Assembly: GCA_905221605.1 (NCBI GenBank)
Contig: CAJNDS010000595.1
Location: 1-64,000, forward strand
Reading direction: 5' to 3'
Origin: Symbiodinium natans
Taxonomy: Eukaryota > Sar > Dinophyceae > Suessiales > Symbiodiniaceae
Length of the DNA stretch: 64,000 nucleotides
Part shown: piece by piece, positions 24,433 to 35,658 of the stretch
Position numbering within the stretch: the stretch's first letter is position 1
Layout: every line of letters starts with the position of its first letter
Position numbers and translations under genes: made by a program
The notes under the pieces: model-generated
What the model was told of the DNA's origin: nothing
What the model saw: the letters and a program-made list of their open reading frames with translations, nothing else
The model's database searches: none

Positions 24433-24898
24433 GAGAGCGTTCAGGTTCATGTACTGTGTGAGGACGCTTGGGCCGTTGAAAATCAAGTAGGCCCAGCTCC
24501 ACATGACATGCCAGGACCAGCTCACGAGCATCGGCGGCAACATGCGCCCTGGATACAAAACTTCTTGGAATGACTGCGTCGAGAGGACGTTACCTGTCCC
24601 TCAGGTACTGGTCTCGCTTCAACTCTCCGCCATTCCAGAGCCTGGCGAAGTACGCGCCCACGCCTCCCGTCTCTTCAGCGTTGAATCCCGAAATGCCTGT
24701 GGTCCTGCATGGCCCTGCGCTGGGAGCCCCTCCGAAAAGAGAAACCTTGAGCATAAAGGCGCACACGAGGGTGCACGAAAAAGGACTCGAAATCATGGGC
24801 CGCAGCGTGCAACCACCCACAGCCTCAACATGCCGGCAAAATAGTCAGAATACGCGAGTGCTCGTTACTCATCCTTTTTTTCCTTCCTCAACTTCACT

Positions 24899-25494
24899 AT
24901 ACCCTAAACCCTAAACCCTAAACCCTAAACCCTAAACCCTAAACCCTAAACCCTAAACCCTAAACCCTAAACCCTAAACCCTAAACCCTAAACCCTAAAC
25001 CCCTAAACCCCTAAACCCCTAAACCCCAAACCCTATTAGACCTCAACAGAGGATTTGGCCGAAGCTGGAGGGCATCGAGGCCAGGGGTTTTCTAAGTTCA
25101 GCGTGGCCGAGGGGCTCCGAGGGTTAGGGTTTAGGGTTTAGGGGTTTAGGTTTTAGGGTTTAGGGTTTAGGGTTTAGGGTTTAGGGTTTAGTGTCAAGAA
25201 GTTAGCAAGAACTGGGCAAGAATGATCTCCGGACCCTGCTAGGCCCCTTCTTGAAGACTTCACGAGACCTGATGGGGTTTCTCCACCCTAAACCCTTAAA
25301 CCCTTAAACCCTTAAACTCTTAATCCCTTAAACTCTGAAACCCTCAAACCCTTAAACCCTTAAACCCTTAATCCCTTAATCCCTTAAACCCTTAAACCCT
25401 TAAACCCTTAAACCCTTAAACCCCTAAACCCTTAAACCCTAAACCCTAAACCCTAAACCCCTAAACCCTAAACCCTAAACCCTAAACCCTAAAG
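24899..25494. repeat. Large telomere-like block: CCCTAAA, TTTAGGG, CCCTTAAA
   Basis: Three arrays with short unique spacers: (CCCTAAA)n at 24899-25036, (TTTAGGG)n at 25121-25192, and a variant array at 25286-25494 dominated by 8-nt CCCTTAAA units that returns to CCCTAAA at its end. The last unit lies only a few bases before a candidate acceptor at 25500. Confidence 0.95.
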
Positions 25495-25500
25495 CCTCAG

Positions 25501-25587
25501 ACCGAGCTGGGAAACTTCGCCGTCTCTGCCATCCGGGGTGCGGGCTTCTACGTCGGAGAGCTGCCCATGGCACCCAAGGCCCTTTTG
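25501..25587 (+). CDS. Candidate internal exon
   Basis: Bounded by GCCTCAG, directly after a telomere-like array, and by GTGTGA. The 29 codons include TELGNFAVSAIRGAGFYVGE, with strong G/C third positions. It lies 240 bp upstream of the first recognised WbsX-A exon and could be a 5' exon of that gene or the end of the preceding one. Confidence 0.45.
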
Positions 25588-25617
25588 GTGTGAAAGGGGA
25601 TCCCTTGGGAGCCCTCG

Positions 25618-25705
25618 TGTTTAGGGTTTCGGGTTTAGGATGTCGGGTTTAGGGTTTAGGATTTAGGGTGTAGGGTTTAGGGTTTGGCGTTTAGGGTTTT
25701 GTAGG
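25618..25705. repeat. Telomere-like TTTAGGG array, degenerate
   Basis: About eleven TTTAGGG-like units starting 30 nt after the donor of the exon ending at 25587. Confidence 0.9.
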
Positions 25706-25827
25706 GTTCTGCCTGTTTTTATCTTCCTTTTGGACACGGCTCTCGTTTCTGGGAGCGTCCATCTGCAAAGGTCTCAGGGTCTTGCCGGGCGCTTTCCTGT
25801 TGCTACCAGGGCTTACAGCTTTTGCAG

Positions 25828-27946
25828 GTCATGGCCATCTACTTCCCGCAGTACCACCAGTTCCCTGAGCCGGTGGCCCAGTCTCTTGAAACAAAGGGTC
25901 GCCTGCTGTCAATGCCATGTCGTGAGCCTTGTGCACAAAGAGAGCTCTGTCTTGAGACCCTGATCCCATGCCCATGCGCTTTTGTTCTGACGCCCCTCTT
26001 CCTAGGAACGACGAGTTCCATGGTGAGGGCTTCACCGAATGGACACACCTGAAGCCTTTCGTGGATGAGGGTCCGAGCCCAAGCAGCCCAAGCAGCCCAA
26101 GCAGCCAAGGGGTTTTTTCTTGTTATTCAGGGAAAGGTTGGGGTTGAGGGGTTTACATGTGTTTACTCAACAGAACCTCAATTTCCCCGAAGGCCAGGTC
26201 GGAAGGAGGCCTGGGCTTGGCCCCCAACAGAAGCCTCCTGTGCCCTCAGCAGGGGATCCTCACTTGAGAGCCTCACATCCTTGCTCTAAGAAGCGCGGGT
26301 GGGGGGGGGGGGGGCGGGCGCCGGAGAGCTTCCTTCCACTTCACATTCCGCGCCCAGCCAACGAGCTGCGCAAGCCGCTGTCCGCGGAGATGGGCGGTTT
26401 GGACTACTACGCAGCCCGGCTGAGTTTATTTGAGCGTTTTCTAGAGGAATGTGTGGGGCTTGCGCAGTGCGTCTATATAGTCTTCAAAGAGAGGGCTCCC
26501 CCCGATGCGTCAGATAGACTTTGCGGCCTGCACGATATTGCCATCTTGAATCTAAGGGGGGGTAGCGGCCTAAGAATTTCACGATTCTGGTGACAGGGCC
26601 GCGGAGTTTGAACTCCTGAAGCCCTCCAAATGCTTTGCGACCAGGACCTTACTGACAGAAAGGTCCGCAAGCATCAGGTGCGGTGCTGCAGGGGCGCTCG
26701 GGTCATCTAGGGTCTGGGAGATTGCAGTTGGTGCAGTTGGGAGTTGAAACGAGTTGAACCTCTGAATCCGACTCTCCCAGCTTTGCGGGCTCGCGGGCTC
26801 AACGGCCCGAAGGGGGACACCCTAAGGACACCCCAAGAACTCCCCAAGTCCGCAAGGACCACCCCAGTACATCCCACAGTATTGTCCAGACTTGAAGTTG
26901 AAGAATCACTGTGTGCTCAGGGACTTGCGGCCTTGGCCGTAAAGAAGACGCTCTCCAACCCCACGATCTAAAGCAAAACCCTCTGCCCACGTATTTCTGT
27001 TTCGCTTTATCTCATGTTCTGCGTCCCTTCGTTTCTTCGAAAAACCCCTTGGGCCAGGCGGACCTTGCAAAGCAGTACGGCGTCCACGGCTTCATGCGGC
27101 GCCCTTGGCTGGCTCCTGCCATGGCCATTGGAGCCGTCATCGGCAATCATGTGCACTTAGTGCACTTTGTGCACTTTGCATCTTTTAGGGCTCTCGGACA
27201 CTCGGCTTCGCGAAGCATCCGACACAGCCATGCCACAGCCATACACAGCCAAGCCCCACGCAGCGCCCAGGTTCTACCACTACTGGTTCAGCGGCCAGGG
27301 CGTCAAGAACAGCAGCGCTGCTGGGGCCGCAAATCTTTTGGCCCAAGACCTCTGAGATCTCAGGCGCTAATGAGCTAATGTGGGACCTGTGAAGGAATCA
27401 ACACGATCTGAATCTGAGGTGATGTGGAAGATTCCGCACCTTATGCTTCAGGATGGCCAGCCGGACGTGCCCTTCTTCTTCTCCTGGGCTAACAGGCAGA
27501 GCTTGGTGTTTTGCGGGTTCAGGGGTGATGATGTCTCTGTTTACAGTCTTGATTCTGGTTGCAGCCCCAGCGCCTCCGTGCATGTTCGCCCTCAGTTGTT
27601 GTAAAAGGCGATGGGAGCGTGGCTACGGTGAGCACGCCACGGGAGAGGTGCTCATTGACCAAGACTACAGCCACTTTGGCTTGTCTGCTGTTGAAGGATG
27701 TGAAGGATGCTGAAGGATGCATTTGCTACCTTTGAAGATATTGGCTGGTCATGTGGGCTACTGGTGGTTGAAATCCTGACCCCGAAGGAGCTGCGGTGAG
27801 CTGCAAGCTGTAGAGCTGTAAAGCTATGACGTCCAGACAGTTAATATATACATAAGTAAATAAATAGATATACATGTACATATATATATATATACACATA
27901 TATATACATATATCTATATATGCATATGTACGTATGTATATATATA

Positions 27947-27980
<34 letters not shown>

Positions 27981-30900
27981 CGTATATTATTTTTTTCGAG
28001 TCCTGGTCGTTCGGGTGGCAGGGGCACTTAAACATGAGGCCTCTCTTTCCTTGACTGTTGTGTATCCCTTTTGTGTGCCTTATGGCATTCGCCTTTTCCA
28101 GTATGATCGTATATATCCTGATAAAGCTTGGCTTTCGGTTTGCTGGTCGCGTGAGGTGCTGGTCGCGTGAGGTGTCGGAGTGAACATCTGGGACCTTTGG
28201 CTGGGCTCTGGATTCTTGGAGCCAAGGCAATGAGACTGGATGGCGCGAGCACTTCGAGTACCTTCTGCCATACTTCCAGCACCGTTCCGTGGCGAACGGG
28301 TTTCAGGATGTTCTCGGATTTTTCTTTTTGGAGGGGCTGTGCCTCCACCGGCATCCTGATGATGAAGGAACCCTTCAAGGCGATACCTCTGAATATACGT
28401 CTCTGCGTTTCAGGCCTCTACAAGAAGGTCGACAACAAGCCCATCTTCGCCATCTACTTCCCTCAGGACGCTACTGCTGTCTCAAATCCGGGCCGGTGGT
28501 GACTTATTGGATTCGGTGTGGGAACACGTTCCAAGATGTGGGGTTTTTCTGGGCACAGGCTTGGAGGGGCTTGCTGAACGAGTGTGGGGCCGCCGAGGAG
28601 ATTGGCGACAAATTGGGGCCGATGATGAACAACTGGCACCAGCCACCTCCTCGGAACGAGTCCGCATGCTCTCTAATGGATGACAGCCCCACCAAGGAGC
28701 TACCAGTAGCCGGAGTCTTCTGACCGGTCCCCCCCGTAAGGCTCGCCAAGCAGAATGGCTTCAACGGCATCTACTTCCTCCGCACGGTGAGTGGGTGGGC
28801 GCCCCAGGACCAGCATGTCTGGCACTCCCTCCTTTTCCAGCATGCTGAGTCTGAACGCGTGACTTGCTTTCCAAGGGCTGGTGGCCCGCAGTTCATGCCC
28901 ACCCTTTTCGACGCCAGCTTCCACTTCATGGCTGCTGCCCGGCCTCAAAAAACAAAAAACCTGCTCAGAGAGAGGCACTCCGCGCCGAACACTTTGTGCC
29001 GTGGGGGGGTGCATATGGTTGCATATGATTGCTGGGGTATTCGCGTCGTGTTGAGGCTAGCGCGAGAGGTGCGCCAACGGCTGTCACCCAAGCCTTCCAA
29101 TCAAGAAACGTTTGGTTGCTAATGAGGGCCGGAGGTGGGGGGGAGTGACGGGGGGAGGTGGGGGGGGGGGAGTGACGGGGGGCGGCGGGGGCTCACATCC
29201 GGGCTTGCCACTTCAGGTTTGCGAGCGCTGCGGTCGCCCTGCGTCCGGGGAAGACAAGGCCTAGTCCAACATGATCCGACTTGTCTTGGATCTGAAGCAT
29301 TCTGCCCAAGAAGCATCAGCGATTCAGTTTTCTTCGCTATCCATTCTGTTCTGTGGAGCATGTGCCGTGGAGCTTCAAGACGTGCTATACCCGGCCTCGT
29401 TCTGAGAACGAACTCCTGCCCCCATTGGCAAGCCTATTCACCCCAACATCCAGGACTTTGTGACCACGTGGCCGCAGCACCCTGGATATCCCTGGATGAG
29501 GGCTCCGTGTAAGCAGTGGTGTGACGTGGTGTAGCTTAGAAGTCAGTGATGCCGAGCACCACAGAAAATGAGAAAGCTTGAGCCCCAAATATGGATGGTC
29601 AGTATGCAGCATCAAGGTATTGGGGCGCCACGACTGGCTTCGACAACCGGGTTCGTGGCCACTTGAATTCATTCAGCTTGGATGGGTGTCGCTAGTTTCC
29701 GAAGGACATGGGGGCCCCTCAAGGGGGGGGGAGCACCCTAAACCCTAAACCCTAATCCCTAAGCCCCTTGAAGGATCCCCCTTTGAGGGGGGGGCTCCTC
29801 CTTCCACTACACCCTAAACCCTAAACCCTAAACCCTAAACCCTAAACCCTGAACCCTGAACCCCTAAACCCTAAACCCCACTGAACCTGTCCCCAGGCTG
29901 CAGCCAGCGCTATCGGGCCAGCCCTGAGGAGTTCAAGGCTCTGAAATGCGCCGAGTTTTTCCCTTCTTGGCTCCCCAGACCCCCAACCCCAAGACCCCAC
30001 GGTCCGATTTCTAAGAAACAGTAGGTGTTTCAAAATCCCCTAAACTGAGTTGAGGCAGTTGCTGCCTAGACCTGAAGAAGCGCCCAACTCGAACCCATCC
30101 CCCCTTTGTAGGTGGCACTGCAACAGTCTTTCAGCTGCTGGGACCACCCTGGAGGAGTTGAACGGCCTGGTTTTGGGTCCATTTGGGCATCTTCCCATTC
30201 CTCCTGTGGTTTGGGAGTCGACGGTTCAGAGTTCTCCTCCCATGGGTTTGCGATGGGACCGCAGTTTCGATACCGTCTGCAACCCAAGCGCACATTGGAC
30301 TTGGACGATGCCCGAACTTCCCAAACCTCCACAACCCCACAAGCGCCCTAGCGCTTGGCCCGAAGCATCGGAGAGCATCGGATAGCGTCGGAGAGCTCCA
30401 GAATGAGAGCCCTCCCCCCCCCCCCACCACCCTAAGAGCGAAGCACAAGAGCCACTTGAGACCCCCATCCGAGCCGAGGCAACATGAGCCACCATCCCGC
30501 TCGCCGCATCAATGAGAACCTCTACTTTGTCGCCGCCTGGAATCTGGGCTTGGCAGTGAGAAGTAGGGGGAGGTCTATAGGCCCTTAAGCGGCCTTAAAA
30601 GGGCTCTTGACGACACGTTGCTCTTCTTGACATGGGGCGTCGACACTGGTCCCATGGCTTGCCCTGCGACGACCAGATGAGCCGGGCCTTGAGCCGGTCT
30701 GCAAGCAGCCGCTCCTGCCTCCTGGAAAGCCACGCATGCCGCAAAACGAAAAGCGGAGCCCCTTTTCCATGGAGCTTGTAAGCGTGGAGCTCAAGACCCT
30801 AAACCCCCAAAAAGAAAGCCCCCCAAAGACCCCTCGACAAGCAACACCCAAGCTCCAAGGCACTCCAGGGCTTGCTTTGCTCAACAGAGCGCAAGGACTC

Positions 30901-31890
30901 GCTTCCAATTTTTTTCCCGCGCCCGGGGTGTCGTGTTCACTTATCAGGCCCCGCCAACACGCCTTGTCTTGGGTCCTGGGTTCACGAGACCGCGAGACTG
31001 TGCGCAGGTGTGTTTCCTGAAATGCTGTTGATGCCCAAAGCTGATGTGAACCGCTGGTATGCAAATGAGCTATTTCTATAGGATGCGTGTGATGCAGGTG
31101 CAGGAAAGAAGCTTTCAATGCCAGCTTCACGCCTAGATCGAAGATACTCGTATGGGGCACAGGAACACTCTCCCAAGCGGAAGACAATCGGTCTTCTGAG
31201 ATGCACCCTGACTTGAGGGTGCCCCTTCCCTTTCTCCCGAAGGCTCCCGAGAATTTCCCCCGCAAAAAAGAGCGCCGAGGAACGAGTGGAATGAGCAGGG
31301 CGTCCTGGAGCCAGATGCCATCCACGCGCCGCGCGGCAAGATGTGAGACGAGCGTTTAGGGGCTTTTATGGCGGGGAGAGCCATCAAAAAACAGATCAAC
31401 ATATGCTCAATAAACAAAACGAGGTTCATTTAGCACCAAAAGCCGCTTATCCAGGAAATGCTGTCGTTATTCTTTGCGCTTTGTTTTGCTTGTCTTGACG
31501 CCACAACAAATTTCCATAGTCCACCCTTTCTGGCACGGAAAGCTAGGTTGAAGGGCTTAGTTTTTGTCAATGGATTGGGTGGGGGTTCAAATTCAGCAGC
31601 ATGCCCTCAGCTTTGAATCCCAACGGCCTGTGTAACCATTAGCAACCTCAGCTCTCTTGAAGAAAGTGAAGAAAGAGCGACCTCGTTCGTGGTTTTTCCT
31701 TCCACTTTCTCAGCGGAGGTTTGCATACCTGCAGGCTCTGCAGCACGCTGTGCCATGGCTGATGTCTATCTGCTTTCGCAGTTCAAGCGCATCGCAAAGA
31801 TTTCAAAAGGGCCTGAGGCTCTGGTTCGATGCGCAAGCGCGAGAGTACGGGCCCGATCCAGCTCCAACCCCCGAAGCTTCCGAGGGCTGA
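25828..31890 (+). CDS. WbsX-like glycosyltransferase, copy A (multi-exon)
   Basis: Spliced gene resembling the WbsX glycosyltransferase family (GH99-like fold), which builds surface or secreted glycans. Exons: 25828-25868 ([13 protein letters not shown]), 26006-26070 ([12 protein letters not shown]), 26358-about 26422, about 26658-26677, 27058-27095 ([12 protein letters not shown]), 27271-about 27325 (FYHYWFSG), 27419-27495 ([19 protein letters not shown]), 27608-27669 ([10 protein letters not shown]), 28227-28283 ([15 protein letters not shown]), 28414-about 28477 ([12 protein letters not shown]), 28741-28786 ([14 protein letters not shown]), 28892-28930 (LFDASFHF), 29617-about 29667 ([14 protein letters not shown]), 29897-about 29946 ([13 protein letters not shown]), about 30470-30539, 31280-31342 ([12 protein letters not shown]) and 31719 onward ([11 protein letters not shown]). 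Phases agree at most junctions. Donors are a mix of GT, GC and GA. The N-terminus is upstream and the C-terminal end is uncertain (open to TGA at 31888). The EPWT block found in copy B after WAN is missing. Confidence 0.8.
27842..27990. repeat. AT-rich (TA/TATG)n microsatellite
   Basis: Alternating TA, TATG and TACA units inside the WbsX-A intron between the exons ending 27669 and starting 28227. Confidence 0.95.
29735..29880. repeat. Telomere-like CCCTAAA arrays
   Basis: Two arrays (29735-29762 and 29811-29880) in a WbsX-A intron. The second ends about 15 nt before the acceptor of the exon at 29897. Confidence 0.95.
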
Positions 31891-32987
31891 TTCGATCCCC
31901 GAGTCACTTTTCTGTTCAGGGAGTGGTCTTTGCCGTTTGCCGAGTCATGTGTCGAGGGTAAAAACGCGCCGGAATTTCGAACCCAGGCCTTTCGGGTCCT
32001 TGCGGAAGATTGATGAGCATACGGGGTCCGTTGGGAAGGCGACCCCGAAAAGATGATCCAACGCCTCCCCCAAACCCTGCCAAAACCATCCCAGGCCGAG
32101 ACCATCGGAGCGGCCGACCCGACAGCGGAGGCGGGAGACGGGCACCCCGAGGCGACCCGAGGCTACTCCCCCCTTGACAAAGGCGTTTAGCAGCTCGCCC
32201 TTGTTTTGCCCTTATTTTTTTTTTTGGGGGGGGGGGGGGCGGGGGAGGGGGAGTGTATGTCGCAGAGAAGTCCCATGATTCAAAGCCCTTACAATGCCCT
32301 CCCAGTTCGCAGGACCTCCTGACCTCGATGGCGCCAGTCAAGAAGCGCCGCGCTGCGCACCATGGGCCGCAGTGTGGAGAGTTGGGGGGGGATGTTGAGG
32401 ATTCGGGTTGAGGATGGTAGGCCAGGTTGTAGCTGAGGTTCCGGAGTTTAGGATCAGGGTTTGTAGGGCAAGGGCTTGCAAGATTCGGACACTGACAGGC
32501 TGAGGCCCTGTCCATGCCAAAGACTTATCTTTTGGTCCCACCGGTGTGCTACTTGACGGGTGCGATTGGTGCGATACAGTTGTTATCTGTGTTTGCAAGC
32601 TTCATCCTGATTCGTTCACCAATGAAACTGTTTAGAGCCTCAGTTCAAGACCTCAAAGATTTCTGCACAAATGCAGCCCTATGTGACACCCCCCCCCCCA
32701 AAGTTGTTCAAGGACATCGTTGCTGGAAGTGAAGAGCATCGAGGCAGGTCCGGTCATTCGCCATGTGCACGGGCCAACGGTGTTAAATGTCTGTGCGCTC
32801 TCCCCAGTCTTTTCAGTGTGACAGTCAGGTGCTGCGTAGCGGGCGTTCAGCAGTGCAAGTTGTTCTGGAGGTTCTGGGTCAGCAGGTTCAGACCAGCAGG
32901 AAAGGGTTCTAGAATATCTTTGGGCCACTTGTAACTGGGCCCTTTCGAAGGCCACATCCTACTGAGCAGATTGTGCTGGAATGATTG

Positions 32988-33221
32988 GCATGGATGGATG
33001 AAGCATGGTATGAGCCACTACACTGTGTGGTGAACCACACGAAGCACCGCATGTCCGCCCTCCTCCACGCACCGACGTTCTTGCAGGTGAGGCCAGATCT
33101 CGCCTCGTGGCTTGCAGATGGGGCCCTCAACCCTAAACCCTAGGCCCTAAACCCTAAACCCTAAACCCTGGCTTTCTGACTTCCTGGATGCTGCAGAGGT
33201 CGAGTCGTCTAAGCTTCCGGC
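32988..33221 (+). CDS. Two candidate exons of an unknown gene
   Basis: The first, about 32988-33086, reads EAWYEPLHCVVNHTKHRMSA and continues to LHAPTFLQ before the donor GTGAGG. The second ends at 33221 with the strong donor GTGAGT and reads DFLDAAEVESSKLP. Its acceptor is probably CTGCAG at 33191-33196, with a CCCTAAA array (33127-33170) just upstream. Family unknown. A third open segment at about 33350-33475 (SRAEAWGHGSGPKKWDETRR) may be the next exon before a long G run. Confidence 0.5.
33127..33170. repeat. Telomere-like CCCTAAA array
   Basis: About six units with one CCCTAGG variant; lies between the two candidate exons at 32988-33221. Confidence 0.9.
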
Positions 33222-33472
33222 GTGAGTCACTTTCGCCTCCCACTTTTTACCAGGCCATGCACGACCCCCCCCCCCCCAAAAAATAAAAAAGAATACAAAG
33301 GGGACCCACCAAAATCAACCGAGAGTCAAAAGCCCGAGAGTCAAGCCCGAGAGTCACAACCCTGTGTCGAGCCGAGCCGAGGCCTGGGGCCACGGCTCCG
33401 GACCGAAGAAGTGGGATGAGACGCGCCGGGACCGCAAAGTGGACCCCAAGGCAGACCCCGAGCCGAAGGCGG

Positions 33473-33476
<4 letters not shown>

Positions 33477-33519
<43 letters not shown>
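33477..33519. repeat. Long G homopolymer
   Basis: About 43 consecutive G on the plus strand following a GGGGAGG lead. Length is likely unreliable in any assembly. Shorter G or C runs occur at 2720, 26300, 32225, 40505, 58577 and 62877. Confidence 0.9.
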
Positions 33520-33520
<1 letters not shown>

Positions 33521-33768
33521 GGGAATCAGGAGATTCAGAAAGCCCCTGAGATGCTGCGTTAGATTCAGGGCCGAGGGGATTCCAGGAGTATCTTGGGTGG
33601 CATTCTGAGTTTTGGCAGAGGGGAGGGCCCCTAGAGAAGGAATTTCGTCTTGGTCTACATACAATTTCTCGCTATCCCAGTGAGGCCTGCAAAAACCGCC
33701 CTTCCTGCGCAAGCCACTGCCAACGGCTCGCAATCGTCTAAGTTGAAGTTTTCCTCGCAGCGCTGCAG

Positions 33769-33931
33769 GAGGCGTTGGTCGTTTCGCGCCGCATCCGCCG
33801 CCCTGTCGACGAGCGAGCCTACCGCAGGACCGGGTGCCTGTCTTGTTTCATCGACTTTGCTGTTGCTAGGGGCAACGACAGGCCTGGCTCTAGGGTTTGC
33901 ACCTGCTTGTGTGGCTGCTGTGCTTCCTTGA
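33769..33931 (+). CDS. Candidate exon before the Arg/Gly/Asp repeat
   Basis: Starts after CGCTGCAG. Two frames are open. One reads EALVVSRRIRRPVDERAYRR with strongly G/C third positions. The other, offset by one, carries a hydrophobic stretch ending GATTGLALGFAPA, reminiscent of a signal or plastid-targeting region with a FAP motif. I cannot decide between them. Either could be a 5' exon of the repeat protein starting near 34019. Confidence 0.35.
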
Positions 33932-34018
33932 CCCGACCTTGTAGTTTTGGTGTTCGGGAGTCCAATTAGTTTGCGAAGCTAACATACAACACAAGCGGAA
34001 GAACAGCAGCAACACAGA

Positions 34019-35658
34019 GGTTTGCATGTGATGCTCCTTGGACGCCTGCCTTGAGGAACAACACAAGCACCGGTGGCAGCTATGAGCGTGGAAGAAAGTA
34101 CCGCCGCAACAGCCGCAAAGACACTGGAGGCCGAAATGGCCGAGATGACGTTGATGACCGTGCGCGTGCCGGACGTAGAAGTCGTGGAGATGACGGCCAA
34201 GGAGACAACAAACGCGGGGACGATCGCCGAGCAGGTCGAGACGATGCTCGCCAGGGTGATGATGGCGGCCGAGGAGGTCGAGACGATGCTCGCAGCGGCG
34301 ACGACAGCAACCGGACTCGGGATGATGGCCGCCAAGTCGTGGACGACCGCCGAGGAGCTCGAGACGATGCTCGCCGAGGCGATGATGACCGCCGAGCCGG
34401 TCGAGATGATGCTCGCCGAGGCGATGACGATCGCCGAGGAGGCGATGATGGCCGCCGAGGAGGTCGAGATGATGGTAGCGCTAGTGATGACCGCAGCCGT
34501 AGGGATGACGGCCGCCGAGGCAGCGACGACCGCCGAGCTGGTCGAGATGATGCTCGCCGAGGCGATGATGGCCGAGGAGGTCGCGACGATGCTCGCCGGG
34601 GCGATGATGACCGCCGAGGAGGTCGAGATGATGGCAGTAGCCGTGGGGATGACGGCCGCCGAGGCAACGACGACCGCCGAGATGATGCTCGCCGAGGGGA
34701 TGACGGTCGAGGCGGTCGAGATGATGCTCGCCGAGGCGATGATGGCCGAGGAGGTCGCGACGATGCTCGCCGGGGCGATGATGACCGCCGAGGAGGTCGA
34801 GATGATGGCAGTAGCCGTGGGGATGACGGCCGCCGAGGCAACGACGACCGCCGAGATGATGCTCGCCGAGGGGATGACGGTCGAGGCGGTCGAGATGATG
34901 CTCGCCGAGGCGATGATGGCCGAGGAGGTCGCGACGATGCTCGCCGGGGCGATGATGACCGCCGAGGAGGTCGAGATGATGGCAGTAGCCGTGGGGATGA
35001 CGGCCGCCGAGGCAACGACGACCGCCGAGATGATGCTCGCCGAGGCGATGATGGCCGTCGGGGAGGTCGAGACGATGGTCGCGTTGATGACGGCCGCCGG
35101 GGCAACGACGACCGCCGAGGAGGTGGAGACGATGGTCGGGGTCGGGGCCGAGGCGATGACGATCGCCGAGGAGGCGATGACGACCGCCGAGGAGGAGGAG
35201 GAGGGCGGGATGATCGTAGCGGAGGCGATGACGCCCGGGATGACGGCCGTCGAGGCGATGACGACCGTCGAGGAGGTCGAGACGACGGCCGCCGAGGCGA
35301 TGACGATCGCCGGGCAGGTCGAGATGATGGCCGTGGAGGTGGTGACGATGATCGAGACGACCGCGGAGGCAACGGCGGTGGCACTGATGATGGCAATGGC
35401 GGCGGCAATGGCGGTGGGAATGGCACTGATGATGGCAATGGCGGTGGCAATGGCGGTGGCAATGGCGGTGGCAACGGCGGTGGCAATGGTGGGGGCAATG
35501 GAGGTCGTGATGACGACGATCAGGCACTGGCTGCATCTTTTGCAATGTGCAAGTCGAAAGTTTGGTTCGTTTTCATAGCTTGTCAGAATGCTGAGTCCCG
35601 AAGCGCCAACTCCCAGGCTGAGCCGGGCGATTGGGACTGGAACTACGTGCCCATTTAA
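34019..35658 (+). CDS. Arg/Gly/Asp-rich repeat protein
   Basis: A 1.6-kb stretch is open in five of six frames. I choose the frame that reads units such as RRGDDDRRGGRDDA. Differences between repeat units (GAT/GAC, CGA/CGC/CGG, GGA/GGT/GGC) almost all fall on third positions of that frame and are silent there, while in the other frames they swap Met/Thr or Ala/Val/Glu. The protein starts near a possible acceptor at about 34018, is dominated by Arg, Gly and Asp for about 430 residues, passes into GGN repeats, and ends with a normal-looking tail and TAA at 35656-35658. It should be disordered and could bind nucleic acid or minerals, but the function is unknown. A splice before the tail is possible. 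Confidence 0.5.
34555..35028. repeat. 174-bp higher-order tandem repeat
   Basis: The segment beginning GATGATGCTCGCCGAGGGG recurs exactly 174 bp apart at 34681 and 34855, and the junction recurs at 35029. A partial earlier unit begins near 34546. 174 bp is 58 codons, so copies keep the reading frame. The long exact identity implies very recent duplication or conversion. Confidence 0.9.

Noticed and set aside
24899-25494. Chromosome end (true telomere)
   Set aside because: Arrays occur in both orientations throughout the window, are short, and lie between exons. They are interstitial.
34073-35578. Plus-strand 501-codon frame rich in Ala/Met/Glu with G/C third positions
   Set aside because: Third-position bias favours it, but unit differences fall on its second codon positions (Met/Thr, Ala/Val/Glu), which is not expected of a protein under selection.
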